A stretch of 64,000 nucleotides of DNA, from positions 1 to 64,000 of the forward strand of contig CAZIPL010000001.1 of assembly GCA_964541255.1 (NCBI GenBank), read 5' to 3'. The position numbers were made by a program, and so were the translations under genes. Below the pieces are notes generated by a model, which saw only the letters and a list, made by a program, of their open reading frames with translations, was not told the origin of the DNA and did no database searches. This DNA comes from CAYOSU01 sp964541255 (GTDB lineage Bacteria > Bacillota > Clostridia > Christensenellales > CAMQZB01). Every line of letters starts with the position of its first letter. The stretch's first letter is position 1. This document shows positions 43,251-52,227 of this stretch, in pieces.

Positions 43251-44360
43251 TTATTCGAATAACTTTTTAACGTCGTTTAAGTATTCTCTTATCGGGAGCT
43301 TTTGCGGGCAAACGCCTTCGCACTTTCCGCACGAAATGCAAGAAGACGCCTTACCGCCGTTATGGGTGACGTAAGAATATCTTCCTTTCGCTATTTCGAC
43401 GTTGGGGAAAGCGACGTTTTCGTTAAATACCTTGAATAAACTCGGGATGGAGATTTTTTGCGGACAGCCGTCTACGCAATATTTGCAAGCGGTGCAGGGG
43501 ATTGTCTTTATAGAAAGAAGTTTTTTTGCAACGTTAGAGTAAACTTTTCTTTCGCTATCCGTCAAAGGCGAGAGGTTTTCAAAAGTATCGATGTTTTCTA
43601 CCACTTGCGCCATGGTTGACATACCCGACAAAACGGTCAATATGCCGTCAAGCGTTGCGACGTAGCGAAGTGCTTTTGCAGCTGCGGAAGTGTTTTTGCC
43701 GACGTCGCCAAAAAGCGAATTAGCTTCATCGTTGATGTTCGCCAAAAGTCCGCCTTTGACAGGTTCCATAACGATGATTTGTTTGTTATGTTTGCGAGCT
43801 ACTTCATAGCATTTTCTCGATTGAATGCTTTCGTGTTCCCAGTCTATATAATTAAGTTGCAACTGAACGAAGTCCACGTTGTCGTGTTTAGTCAAAATGT
43901 CGTCGAGAACGTCTGCCGTGTCGTGGAAAGAGAATCCGAAGTTTTTGATGATTCCTTTCTTTTTCAAATCCTCGCAAAACTCCCACGCGCCGTATTCTTC
44001 GTATTTAGCTATGCTTTCGCCGTCGATCGCGTGGAGAAGATAAAAGTCGAAATAATCTAATCCCGTTCTTGAAAGCTGCTCGTCGAAGATGCGTTGACAA
44101 TCGTCTTTGGAACTCATTTCCCAAGAGGGAAGCTTTGTCGCGACGTAAAACTCATTGCGATCGTGCCTATTCGTCAAAACGGTCTTTACGCATTCTTCCG
44201 AAAGTCCGTTGTCGTAAACATAAGCGGTATCGAAATATTTATATCCGTTTGCGATTGCGTAATCGACCATTTCGCAAACCTTTTCGATGTCTTCTTTTCC
44301 GTCTTCGGTTTTTGGCAGTCTCATAAGTCCGAAGCCGAGCTTTTTGATGTCGTCGTACAT
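43251..44360 (-). CDS. Aldo/keto reductase with C-terminal ferredoxin domain
   Basis: A 369-residue oxidoreductase. Residues 1-270 form the aldo/keto reductase barrel, with GFGLMRLP at the start and the catalytic tetrad visible as FDTAYVY (Asp and Tyr), ATKLP (Lys) and YLLHAID (His). The C-terminal 100 residues bind iron-sulfur clusters: CTACKYCVDGCP and CISCGKCEGVCP are classic 4Fe-4S motifs. This fusion is common in anaerobes and suggests coupling to ferredoxin-type electron transfer; the substrate is unknown. The ATG at 44360 has AAGGACGG upstream, while the longer frame from a TTG at 44390 does not. Confidence 0.92.
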   Translation of the reverse strand: MYDDIKKLGFGLMRLPKTEDGKEDIEKVCEMVDYAIANGYKYFDTAYVYDNGLSEECVKTVLTNRHDRNEFYVATKLPSWEMSSKDDCQRIFDEQLSRTGLDYFDFYLLHAIDGESIAKYEEYGAWEFCEDLKKKGIIKNFGFSFHDTADVLDDILTKHDNVDFVQLQLNYIDWEHESIQSRKCYEVARKHNKQIIVMEPVKGGLLANINDEANSLFGDVGKNTSAAAKALRYVATLDGILTVLSGMSTMAQVVENIDTFENLSPLTDSERKVYSNVAKKLLSIKTIPCTACKYCVDGCPQKISIPSLFKVFNENVAFPNVEIAKGRYSYVTHNGGKASSCISCGKCEGVCPQKLPIREYLNDVKKLFE

Positions 44361-44523
44361 AAAATAACCGTCCTTATATATTTTTGGCAAATTATAATTA
44401 TCGCCTTTTTCGGAATGCTTATTAAGTCAAAAAATTAAAACTAAAGCATATTTTGGATTATATCACAAAAATCGCATAAAAACAATACGTTTTGCAATAC
44501 TTTCGTCTTGAGATTTTGCTTGA

Positions 44524-44553
44524 TTGAATATCGAATTCGTGATATGATAAAAT
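44524..44553 (+). promoter_or_regulatory. Candidate galT promoter
   Basis: TTGAAT (44524-44529), 18 bases, TAAAAT (44548-44553). Confidence 0.5.
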
Positions 44554-44602
44554 AAATACTTTGTAAATACGAAACATAAAACAAAAAGCTATGAGGTACT
44601 GC

Positions 44603-46123
44603 ATGGAAAAAACGTTGGAAGAGTTGCTCTATTACGGAGAATATCATTTGGGCTTAGAAAAACGCGACGAAAACTACGTAAGAAATCTTCTTATGGAAAA
44701 GCTTTCGCTTAACAATAAATACGACGGCGAGATAGATAAGGCTTTCATTGAAAAAATGACCGTTCCCGACTACTTCACCGAAAAGCTCACTGCGTATGTC
44801 AAAGAAAAAGCTCTTTGCGACGAAAGTTTGGCGCAAAACTATGTATGCGGAATCTTCGGTGCGATAACGCCCGTTCCGTCGGCGGTAGAAAAACGCTTTT
44901 ACGAGCTTTACGAAAGCGATAAGGCTTCGGCTTTTTCCTATCTATTCGATTTGTCGATAAAGAACAACTACGTTCAGAAGACTGCGGTAGATAAGAATAT
45001 CGGTTGGCGTGCGGATTTTGCAGAGAACTATCTTGAAATTACGATAAATCTAAGTAAGCCCGAACTTAACAACAAAGACATCGCTAAAAAGCTCAACGAC
45101 AGTGGCAATACGGCGTATCCCAAGTGCGCTCTTTGTGTTGAAAACGAGGGCTTTGTCGGAACTGCGACGAAAGCTCCGCGACAGAATATAAGAACGATCG
45201 GAATAAAACTTAACGGTGAGGACTGGATACTTCAATATTCTCCTTATCAATATTACAGCGAGCATTGCATCGCGATAAACACCGAGCATACCTATATGAA
45301 AGTAGACGGCGGAACGTTCGAAAAACTCTTCGATTTCGTCGATTTCTATCCCGACTATTTTGTCGGAAGCAACGCGCCGTTGCCGATAGTAGGCGGAAGC
45401 ATATTGAATCACGAGCATTATCAAGGCGGCGGACACTTGATGCCGCTTCACTTTGCAAAGCCGAGATTATCTTATCAAATCGACGGATACGGAGACGTAG
45501 ACGTTTCGATTACGGATTGGTATAACTCCGTAATACACTTAGAGGGGAAAGATCGAAAAGAAGTTTCCCGCCTTGCGCTTTATGTTTTGAAAAACTACGA
45601 AAGCTATTCCGACGAAAGCGTAAACTTAATTGCGGAAACGACGGCGAAGCATAACACCGTAACGCCTATTGCGAGAAAGAGCGGAGATAAATATATTCTC
45701 GACCTTATTTTGAGAAACAACCGTTGCGACGAAAAGTATCCCGAGGGTATCTTCCACGCACATCCGCAATATCACAATATCAAAAAAGAGGGAATAGGTC
45801 TTATCGAAGCAATGGGACTTTTCATACTTCCCGCAAGACTTTCGAGGCAAATGAAAGAGATAAGAAAGTTCTTGACGGGCGAAAAGCCGTATGAATACGC
45901 AAAACTACCCGACGATATGAAAGTACATTCGGGTATGATTGAAAGACTTTTGTTCGAAAACGGCAACTCCCTTTCCATTGATAGTGCGAAAAAGATCGTT
46001 ACGGAATACGTAAACGCAACTTGCAGAAATATTCTAATAAACACCGCAGTCTTTAAGCCCGACGAAAAAGGCATCTCCGCATTCAAACGCTTTATGTCAA
46101 CGATGGGCTTTACCGAAAAATAA
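44603..46123 (+). CDS. galT: UDP-glucose--hexose-1-phosphate uridylyltransferase (Bacillota type)
   Basis: This Leloir-pathway enzyme exchanges UMP between UDP-glucose and galactose 1-phosphate. The 506-residue length and motifs (NHEHYQGGGHLMPLHFAKP, and FHAHPQYHNIKKEGIGLIEA with GLFILPARL) identify the GalT2 family of Gram-positive bacteria rather than the shorter enterobacterial one. I chose the ATG at 44603, which has GAGGT five bases upstream, over an in-frame ATG at 44591 that precedes that site. No galK or galE is adjacent. A terminator follows at 46278. Confidence 0.95.
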   Translation: MEKTLEELLYYGEYHLGLEKRDENYVRNLLMEKLSLNNKYDGEIDKAFIEKMTVPDYFTEKLTAYVKEKALCDESLAQNYVCGIFGAITPVPSAVEKRFYELYESDKASAFSYLFDLSIKNNYVQKTAVDKNIGWRADFAENYLEITINLSKPELNNKDIAKKLNDSGNTAYPKCALCVENEGFVGTATKAPRQNIRTIGIKLNGEDWILQYSPYQYYSEHCIAINTEHTYMKVDGGTFEKLFDFVDFYPDYFVGSNAPLPIVGGSILNHEHYQGGGHLMPLHFAKPRLSYQIDGYGDVDVSITDWYNSVIHLEGKDRKEVSRLALYVLKNYESYSDESVNLIAETTAKHNTVTPIARKSGDKYILDLILRNNRCDEKYPEGIFHAHPQYHNIKKEGIGLIEAMGLFILPARLSRQMKEIRKFLTGEKPYEYAKLPDDMKVHSGMIERLLFENGNSLSIDSAKKIVTEYVNATCRNILINTAVFKPDEKGISAFKRFMSTMGFTEK

Positions 46124-46277
46124 GAAAAGAAGTAGTAAATGGAGTGGTTTGATTGTTACGTGAAAGTGTTGCTTTGAACATAATAGTAAGCTTTTTACGT
46201 TTATAAAATGCAATGTATTACCTATTAATAGTAAATACAACTTTTGCTGCCATATAATAATAACAAAATAAATGATT

Positions 46278-46303
46278 AAGCGAGAGTAATCTCGCTTTTT
46301 TCT
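46278..46303 (+). terminator. galT terminator
   Basis: AAGCGAGA/TCTCGCTT stem, loop GTAA, then TTTTCTT. Confidence 0.85.
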
Positions 46304-46402
46304 TATAATAAAAACCTCCTCGTTTTTCCGCTACTAATCGATTGAGAGATTTTGATTGCTTGCCGATTTTTATTGAAATTTTTCTTTAGCGAAGTGATTT
46401 AG

Positions 46403-46431
46403 TTGCCAAACAAATATCAATGTGTTAAAAT
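46403..46431 (+). promoter_or_regulatory. Promoter of the asparagine operon
   Basis: TTGCCA (46403-46408), 17 bases, TAAAAT (46426-46431), about 35 bases before the aspS start. The short leader excludes a T-box. Confidence 0.7.
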
Positions 46432-46471
46432 TACTTAATATTGAAAGTCAACTATAAGCGGAGGAAGTATA

Positions 46472-47800
46472 ATGGAATACATTAACGCGCAGGTAGAAAA
46501 TCACGACGTTGAGTATAGTCAATTCAAAGACAACGTCAATGAAGTGGTAACGATTCACGGCTTTATTCACAGAATCAGAGAGATGAGCGATTTTAAGTTT
46601 GTCATTTTGCGCACAAAGAGAGAAGAGGTGCAGTGCATATATTCTCACGAGGTCTCGAAGTTCGAATGGACTGACGACATTTGTGAACAGGCATGCGTAT
46701 CCGTTACGGGTAAAGTCGTTGCCGACGTAACGAGAGAGGGGCGTTTCGAGCTTCAGATTCACACAATCGACGTGCTTTCGCGTCCTGCTGAGGCGATGCC
46801 TATCGTAATCAACAAAAAGCAGCTTGACGTACCGCTCGATACGAATCTTTCGCTTCGTCCGATTTCTTTGAGAAACCCCAAAGAAAGAGCTATATTCAAA
46901 ATTCAGGAGGGCGTTCAGAGAGGCTTCAGAGAATATCTTTTGAACCAGAACTTTACCGAAATCAAAACGCCGAAAATCAATTTCGCTTCCGCAGAAGGCG
47001 GTGCGAACGTATTCAAGCTCGACTACTTCGGCAAAGAAGTATTCCTTGCTCAGTCTCCGCAGTTCTATAAACAGACAATGGTAGGCGTTTTCGAAAGAGT
47101 ATTCGAAATCGACCCGGTATTCAGAGCCGAGCATCACGATACGTCGAGACACCTCAACGAGTATATCTCGATGGACTTCGAAATGGGCTTCATCAATTCG
47201 TTCTATGACGTTATGAACATGGAAACGGGTGCACTTAAATACATCATGGAGCTTTTAAGAACGGAATATAAAGAAGAGCTCGATATTTTGAAAGCCAAGC
47301 TTCCAGTAATAGACAAAATTCCTTGCATAAAGTTCTCCGAAGCAAAAGAGCTTATGATCAAGAAGTTCAAGATGAAGATAACGGACTTTTCCGATTTCGA
47401 ACCCGAAGAGGAAGCAAATATTTGCAAGTGGGCTGAAAAAGAGCTCGGTAGCGAGTTTATTTTCGTAACGCACTATCCGTCTTCCAAGCGTCCTTTCTAC
47501 GCGATGGACGATCCCGAGAACCCCGAAGAAACCCTTTCTTTCGACCTTTTGTTCAGAGGAATGGAGGTTACGACCGGCGGACAGAGAATTCACGACTATA
47601 ACGAACAGGTCAAGAAGATGCTTGCAAGAGGTATGAATCCCGAAGCGTTCGAGAGCTACCTCATGGCGCATAAATACGGTTTACCTCCTCACGGCGGTTT
47701 GGGTTTAGGTCTTGAAAGACTCGTAACCAAACTTTTGGGTTATCCCAACGTAAGAAGCGGAAGCTTGTTCCCGAGAGATATCAACAGAGTAACGCCGTAA
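46472..47800 (+). CDS. aspS: Aspartate--tRNA ligase, archaeal type (probably non-discriminating)
   Basis: A class II aminoacyl-tRNA synthetase of 442 residues, much shorter than the roughly 590-residue bacterial AspRS because it lacks the GAD insertion. It has the OB-fold anticodon-binding domain (about 15-105), then motif 2 (VFRAEHHDTSRHLNEYISMD) and motif 3 (PPHGGLGLGLERLV). His33 in GFIHRIRE occupies the place where non-discriminating archaeal-type enzymes are reported to have His rather than Trp, so it may charge both tRNA-Asp and tRNA-Asn. GGAGGAAG precedes the ATG. It heads an operon with asnA and asnS, which suggests a special role in asparagine supply. An asparaginyl-tRNA synthetase is the main alternative label. 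Confidence 0.85.
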   Translation: MEYINAQVENHDVEYSQFKDNVNEVVTIHGFIHRIREMSDFKFVILRTKREEVQCIYSHEVSKFEWTDDICEQACVSVTGKVVADVTREGRFELQIHTIDVLSRPAEAMPIVINKKQLDVPLDTNLSLRPISLRNPKERAIFKIQEGVQRGFREYLLNQNFTEIKTPKINFASAEGGANVFKLDYFGKEVFLAQSPQFYKQTMVGVFERVFEIDPVFRAEHHDTSRHLNEYISMDFEMGFINSFYDVMNMETGALKYIMELLRTEYKEELDILKAKLPVIDKIPCIKFSEAKELMIKKFKMKITDFSDFEPEEEANICKWAEKELGSEFIFVTHYPSSKRPFYAMDDPENPEETLSFDLLFRGMEVTTGGQRIHDYNEQVKKMLARGMNPEAFESYLMAHKYGLPPHGGLGLGLERLVTKLLGYPNVRSGSLFPRDINRVTP

Positions 47801-47805
47801 CGACA

Positions 47806-48813
47806 ATGAACATCATTTTCGACGAGCATTATTCGACGCCGCTCGGGATAAGAGAAACCGAGCGTGCGATAAAATTCATTAAGGATTCTTTCGAAAGGCA
47901 TTTTGCTTCGGCGATGAACCTTGAAAGAATATCCGCACCGCTTTTTGTAAGAGCCGACAGCGGACTTAACGACAACCTAAACGGCGTCGAAAGACCCGTC
48001 AGCTTCGACATTCCGTCTGTTTCGGGCGCCGAGGCGGAGATAGTTCATTCTCTCGCAAAATGGAAGAGAATGGCTTTGTATCGTTATCATTTCGGCGCCG
48101 ACGAGGGAATATACACCGATATGAACGCGATACGTCGCGACGAAGAAGTAGACAATCTTCATTCGGTATACGTCGATCAATGGGACTGGGAAAAGGTCAT
48201 CACGAAAGAGGAGCGCAACATAAATTATTTGAAGCGCACAGTAACGACGATAGTGAACGCAATTGCCGACGTTCTTGACGAAGTAAAGGAAAGGTACCCT
48301 TTTGTTACCAACGAGGTTAAAAGAGACGTATATTTCATTACGACTCAAGAGCTTGAAGATATGTATCCAAGCCTTTCGCCGAAAGAGCGCGAAAACGCCG
48401 TAACGAAAGAACACGGCACGGTCTTTTTGATGCAAATAGGCGACGTTTTGAAGTCTGGCAAGCCGCACGACGGAAGAGCTCCGGACTATGACGATTGGAA
48501 ACTAAACGGCGATATTTTAGTGTATAACAAAATCCTCGACTGCTCGTTCGAACTTTCGAGTATGGGTATAAGGGTTGATAAAGAATCCCTTAAAGAGCAA
48601 CTTATTAAAAGCGGCACTACCGATAGACTCAAACTTCCGTTCCATAAAGGAATTATGGAAGACAGATTCCCTCTTTCGATAGGCGGCGGAATAGGTCAAT
48701 CGCGACTTTGCATGCTTATGCTCGACAAGCTTCATATAGGCGAGGTGCAAACGTCGATTTGGCCTCAGGATATGGTGGACGATTTCAAGTCCATAAATTC
48801 AAGAATACTATAA
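47806..48813 (+). CDS. asnA: Aspartate--ammonia ligase
   Basis: This enzyme makes asparagine from aspartate, ammonia and ATP. The 335-residue protein is related to class II synthetase catalytic cores, with VRADSGLNDNLNGVERPV near the N-terminus, LHSVYVDQWDWEKV in the middle and LSIGGGIGQSRLCMLML near the C-terminus. It starts five bases after the aspS stop with no clear ribosome binding site, so translation is probably coupled. Its product can be loaded on tRNA by the AsnRS encoded next. Confidence 0.96.
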   Translation: MNIIFDEHYSTPLGIRETERAIKFIKDSFERHFASAMNLERISAPLFVRADSGLNDNLNGVERPVSFDIPSVSGAEAEIVHSLAKWKRMALYRYHFGADEGIYTDMNAIRRDEEVDNLHSVYVDQWDWEKVITKEERNINYLKRTVTTIVNAIADVLDEVKERYPFVTNEVKRDVYFITTQELEDMYPSLSPKERENAVTKEHGTVFLMQIGDVLKSGKPHDGRAPDYDDWKLNGDILVYNKILDCSFELSSMGIRVDKESLKEQLIKSGTTDRLKLPFHKGIMEDRFPLSIGGGIGQSRLCMLMLDKLHIGEVQTSIWPQDMVDDFKSINSRIL

Positions 48814-48862
48814 AAATATAACGACTAAACTATACGGCGAAAAGCCGTCAAGGAAAATAGCT

Positions 48863-50269
48863 ATGGAAAGATTATTGTTGAAAGATTTATTGGCTGACTA
48901 TAACGCATACGGCGGAAAAAAGGTAACCGTTGCGGGTTGGGTAAGAACGGTAAGAGACAGCAAGGCGTTCGGCTTTATAGAGCTTAACGACGGAAGCTGC
49001 TTCAAGACGACGCAGGTTGTTTTCGAAAACGAAACTCTTTCGAATTACGACAGCATCGCGGCACTCAACGTCGGCGCGGCGATAATCGTCGAGGGTGAGG
49101 TTGTGCTTACGCCCGAAAACAAGCAGCCGTATGAGATCAAGGCGAAAAGAATCGATATCGAGGGGGAATCGACTCCAGATTATCCTTTGCAGAAAAAACG
49201 TCACTCTTTCGAGTATTTGAGAGAGATTGCATATCTTCGTCCGAGAACGAATACGTTCAATGCCGTTTTCAAGATTCGCTCCGAGTGCGCTTTTGCCATT
49301 CACAAATTTTTCAACGAGCAAGGCTTCGTGTATGTTCACACTCCTTTGATAACCGGTTCCGACTGCGAGGGCGCAGGCGAGATGTTTAGGGTTACGACGC
49401 TCGATCCCGAGAATCCTCCCAAAACGGAGGACGGAAAGGTCGATTATTCACAAGATTTCTTCGGTAAACCCGCTTCTTTAACGGTAAGCGGACAGCTTAA
49501 CGGCGAAACCTACGCTCAGGCGTTCGGCAAGATATATACTTTCGGACCGACGTTCAGAGCTGAAAAATCCAATACCGCTCGCCATGCCGCTGAGTTTTGG
49601 ATGATAGAGCCTGAAATCGCTTTTGCGGACCTTAAAGACAATATGGAAATGGCTGAAGCGATGGTTAAGTATATCATCAATCACATTTTCGCAACTTGCC
49701 GCGACGAGCTTAATTTCTTGAACAATTTTGTCGATAAGGGACTTATCGCAAGACTCGAAAACGTAGTAAACAACGACTTCGGCGTTTTGACGTATACAGA
49801 AGCTATAGACATTCTTGAAAAAGAGGTCAAAAAGCATCCCGACAAATTCGAATATCCCGTTTATTGGGGTGTGGATTTGCAGTCCGAACACGAAAGATTC
49901 ATCACCGAACACGTTTTCGGCAAACCTGTTTTCTTAATCAACTACCCCAAGGAGATCAAAGCGTTCTATATGCGCCTTAACGACGACGGAAAGACCGTTG
50001 CCGCATGCGATCTTTTGGTTCCCGGAATCGGCGAGCTTATCGGCGGAAGCCAGAGAGAAGAGCGCTATGACGTACTTTTAGCAAGAATCAAAGAGCTCGG
50101 GCTTTCGGAAGAGGACTATTGGTGGTACCTTAACCTCAGAAAGTTCGGCGGTACGCACCATAGCGGCTACGGCTTGGGCTTTGAAAGAATGGTTATGTAC
50201 GTCACGGGAATAAGCAATATTAGAGACGTAATTCCTTATCCGAGAACGACGGGTAACTTGGAGTATTAA
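48863..50269 (+). CDS. asnS: Asparagine--tRNA ligase
   Basis: A class II synthetase of 468 residues that attaches asparagine to tRNA-Asn. It shows the OB-fold anticodon domain (VTVAGWVRTVRDSKAFGFIEL), the insert VYVHTPLITGSDCEGAGEMF, motif 2 FRAEKSNTARHAAEFWMIEPE and motif 3 GYGLGFERMVMYVTG. CAAGGAAAATAGCT precedes the ATG. It is the third gene of the asparagine operon and is followed by a terminator. The presence of both AsnRS and an AspRS that may mischarge tRNA-Asn gives two possible routes to Asn-tRNA. Confidence 0.96.
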   Translation: MERLLLKDLLADYNAYGGKKVTVAGWVRTVRDSKAFGFIELNDGSCFKTTQVVFENETLSNYDSIAALNVGAAIIVEGEVVLTPENKQPYEIKAKRIDIEGESTPDYPLQKKRHSFEYLREIAYLRPRTNTFNAVFKIRSECAFAIHKFFNEQGFVYVHTPLITGSDCEGAGEMFRVTTLDPENPPKTEDGKVDYSQDFFGKPASLTVSGQLNGETYAQAFGKIYTFGPTFRAEKSNTARHAAEFWMIEPEIAFADLKDNMEMAEAMVKYIINHIFATCRDELNFLNNFVDKGLIARLENVVNNDFGVLTYTEAIDILEKEVKKHPDKFEYPVYWGVDLQSEHERFITEHVFGKPVFLINYPKEIKAFYMRLNDDGKTVAACDLLVPGIGELIGGSQREERYDVLLARIKELGLSEEDYWWYLNLRKFGGTHHSGYGLGFERMVMYVTGISNIRDVIPYPRTTGNLEY

Positions 50270-50301
50270 GATAAAACCCGAAATATTAATATGATAGAAT
50301 T

Positions 50302-50329
50302 GCCAACTGTTTTAATGACGGTTGGCTTT
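50302..50329 (+). terminator. Terminator of the asparagine operon
   Basis: GCCAACTGT/ACGGTTGGC stem, loop TTTAATG, then TTTTTTG. Confidence 0.85.
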
Positions 50330-50375
50330 TTTGTGAGAAGTTTTCGAAATGAGGATAAAAATCGTCGATAAATCT

Positions 50376-50404
50376 TTGACTTTTCGAGAGGATTTATATA
50401 GAAT
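50376..50404 (+). promoter_or_regulatory. queT promoter
   Basis: TTGACT (50376-50381), 17 bases, TAGAAT (50399-50404). Transcription would start about 18 bases before the riboswitch. Confidence 0.65.
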
Positions 50405-50428
50405 GGATAAGATTAAAAATTGAATTTA

Positions 50429-50472
50429 TTTGAGGTGTCGGAACACCCTCAAACAAAAATAAAAAACCGAGG
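50429..50472 (+). promoter_or_regulatory. preQ1-I riboswitch
   Basis: P1 stem TTTGAGG (50429-50435) with CCTCAAA (50447-50453); the 11-base loop ends in the conserved ACAC before CCTC. An A-rich tail CAAAAATAAAAAACCGA follows, whose CCGA (50467-50470) can pair with TCGG (50438-50441) of the loop to close the H-type pseudoknot. The tail runs into GAGG, the queT ribosome binding site, so binding of pre-queuosine-1 should block translation. The downstream queuosine-precursor transporter fits this well. Confidence 0.82.
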
Positions 50473-50481
50473 TATAAAAAA

Positions 50482-50958
50482 TTGAAAATCAAAACCAAAG
50501 ACATTGCATACGGCGCAGTCGTCGCCGCAATGTACGTCGCGTTAACGCTCCCTTTGGGAAGCTTGGCGACTCAACCGTTTTTCCAGATTAGACCGGGCGA
50601 GGGCTTGTGCTTGTTGCCGCTACTTCTCCCGTCGTCGATCATAGGGCTGTCTGTAGGCTGCTTTCTCGTAAATATTTTGACGTCGTCCTTTATAGACGCA
50701 CTCATCGGAATGTTGTTGACTCTCATTGCGGGACTGTTGACAAGACTTATCAAAAACCCGTATTTGGGCATTTTGCCTCCCGTTTTGATAAACGCTTTCG
50801 GCGTTCCCGTGATATATATACTAATGGGCTACGATATGGCGTTTTGGTATACGTTTTTCCAAGTGCTTTTATCTCAAACCGTTTGGGTTACGGCATTGGG
50901 GCTTCCGATGTACTTTTTGACTAAAAAGATACTTTTGAGCATTGGTAAGAATAAATAA
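50482..50958 (+). CDS. queT: Queuosine-precursor transporter QueT
   Basis: A small membrane protein of 158 residues with about five helices, matching the QueT family, the substrate-specific component of an energy-coupling-factor (ECF) importer for queuosine precursors. The N-terminal DIAYGAVVAAMYVALTL and the conserved FFQIRPGEGLCLLPLL with a LLPSSIIGLSVGCFLVNI helix support this. The start is a TTG at 50482 nine bases after GAGG. The upstream preQ1-I riboswitch provides independent support for the function. ECF ATPase genes are not in the window. Confidence 0.93.
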   Translation: MKIKTKDIAYGAVVAAMYVALTLPLGSLATQPFFQIRPGEGLCLLPLLLPSSIIGLSVGCFLVNILTSSFIDALIGMLLTLIAGLLTRLIKNPYLGILPPVLINAFGVPVIYILMGYDMAFWYTFFQVLLSQTVWVTALGLPMYFLTKKILLSIGKNK

Positions 50959-51083
50959 AATCTTATTTTTCGTATTAAAAAATTTCTCTTAAGTATTGCG
51001 ATTTAATTGCGTTTATTGCCAAATAACGCACTGATCTTAACGTATTGCAATAATAAGAATAAACCGTATCTATAGATACTATT

Positions 51084-51114
51084 CGGATTCGATATATAAT
51101 CGAGTCCGTTTTTT
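51084..51114 (+). terminator. queT terminator
   Basis: CGGATTCGAT/ATCGAGTCCG stem, loop of five bases, then TTTTTTAT. Confidence 0.85.
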
Positions 51115-51248
51115 ATGTAAAAAGTATTTTGCGAAATAGAAAAACCTCGCATTTTATCAAAGAAAAACGCTTTCAAAAACGAATACTTGTTCAAAGGCCT
51201 TTTTTCGAAAAATCCGTAGTACTTTTTCGTTTTTAAGTTTTCTTTGAT

Positions 51249-51277
51249 TTGACAATACGTAAGAAAAATAATAAAAT
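51249..51277 (+). promoter_or_regulatory. Promoter of the pfkB operon, predicting a leaderless mRNA
   Basis: TTGACA (51249-51254), 17 bases, TAAAAT (51272-51277). Transcription should start around 51284, two bases before the ATG. Confidence 0.75.
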
Positions 51278-51285
51278 TTATTTAT

Positions 51286-52227
51286 ATGAGAGTACTTTGT
51301 TTTGGATTAGTATTAGTGGATTTACTCGCCGTAGGGGTAGAAAAGCTTCCGACGGTGTTCGAAGGAACGACCGCGTGCGACTATACGAAAACCGCAGTCG
51401 GAGGCGGCGCGATAAACTCCGCCGTCGCGTTTTCGCATTTTGGTATGGAAACGGATCTTTTGGGAAGAATATCCAAAGATTCGCTCGGAATAGTCGTCCG
51501 CCGCTTTTTGAGACGCACGCCCGTTCGAAATAAGCTTATTTTCGACAGCGAGCATTCGACGGGAAGCTCTCTTGTTATAGTGTCGAAAACATCGCAAAAA
51601 ACCGCGATAGTTTCGCGCGGAGCAAACGACGGAATAGTCAAAGAGGATTTCGATTCGGTGATTTTGTCCGATTACGACTGCCTTTTGGTCAACGGTTTTT
51701 TCCAATTTCCGAATATAGTCAACGACTTGCCGACGATTTTTTCAAAAGCGAAAAAGTGCGGTCTTACGATCGCGTTCGATACTGCGGGGTGGGATACAAC
51801 CGAACGCTGGTTCGAGCAAATAAGGCCGTTTGCGAAATATATCGACTACTTTTTCCCCAACGAAGTTCAGGTGAGGAAATTGGGGCTTAGCGACGATATA
51901 GACGAAGCCGCAAACAACTTACTAAGCGAAGGAGTTTCTTGCGTAGTAGTCAAGCTCGGCGAAAAAGGCTGTACGGTTTATAGAAAGGGGAAAGAACCGC
52001 TTCATACCGACAGCTTCAAGGTCGATCCCGTCGATACGACAGGCGCCGGAGATTGCTTCGACGCGGCGTTTATGACTTGCAAGTTAGAGGGCAAAAGCGA
52101 CAAATACGCTTCGAGGTTTGCCAACATCGCCGCCGCGGTAAATTGCACGCATGTAGGCGCTTGTACGGACGTACCCGAAAAAGCATTCGTAGAACGATTG
52201 ATGAAGATTGAGGGATATAAATGTTAG
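51286..52227 (+). CDS. PfkB-family carbohydrate kinase
   Basis: A 313-residue ribokinase-type sugar kinase that phosphorylates a sugar, sugar acid or nucleoside. Signature 1 lies near residue 36 (AVGGGAINSAVAFSHFG) and signature 2 with the catalytic Asp near residue 250 (DTTGAGDCFDAAF). No ribosome binding site precedes the ATG, and the promoter lies so close that the mRNA probably starts at the start codon. It overlaps the aldolase gene by seven bases. The order kinase, class II aldolase, dehydrogenase suggests phosphorylation of a six- or five-carbon acid or ketose, then cleavage. Candidates are 5-dehydro-2-deoxygluconate, sulfofructose or a ketohexose; sequence alone does not decide. Confidence 0.9.
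   Translation: MRVLCFGLVLVDLLAVGVEKLPTVFEGTTACDYTKTAVGGGAINSAVAFSHFGMETDLLGRISKDSLGIVVRRFLRRTPVRNKLIFDSEHSTGSSLVIVSKTSQKTAIVSRGANDGIVKEDFDSVILSDYDCLLVNGFFQFPNIVNDLPTIFSKAKKCGLTIAFDTAGWDTTERWFEQIRPFAKYIDYFFPNEVQVRKLGLSDDIDEAANNLLSEGVSCVVVKLGEKGCTVYRKGKEPLHTDSFKVDPVDTTGAGDCFDAAFMTCKLEGKSDKYASRFANIAAAVNCTHVGACTDVPEKAFVERLMKIEGYKC

Larger units (their letters stand above)
46124..46471. other. Intergenic region between galT and the asparagine operon
   Basis: It contains the galT terminator and the aspS promoter, listed separately. No T-box core or other riboswitch is seen before the synthetase operon. Confidence 0.6.
50959..51285. other. Intergenic region between queT and the pfkB operon
   Basis: It holds a terminator (51084-51114) and the pfkB promoter (51249-51277). 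The rest is AT-rich with no gene. Confidence 0.6.

Noticed and set aside
45265..45525. Arg-rich frame inside galT
   Set aside because: A shifted frame of a conserved gene; Arg-rich translation is typical of shadows in this genome.
46304..46471. T-box riboswitch before the asparagine operon
   Set aside because: The promoter leaves only about 35 bases of leader, and no T-box core sequence or antiterminator is present.
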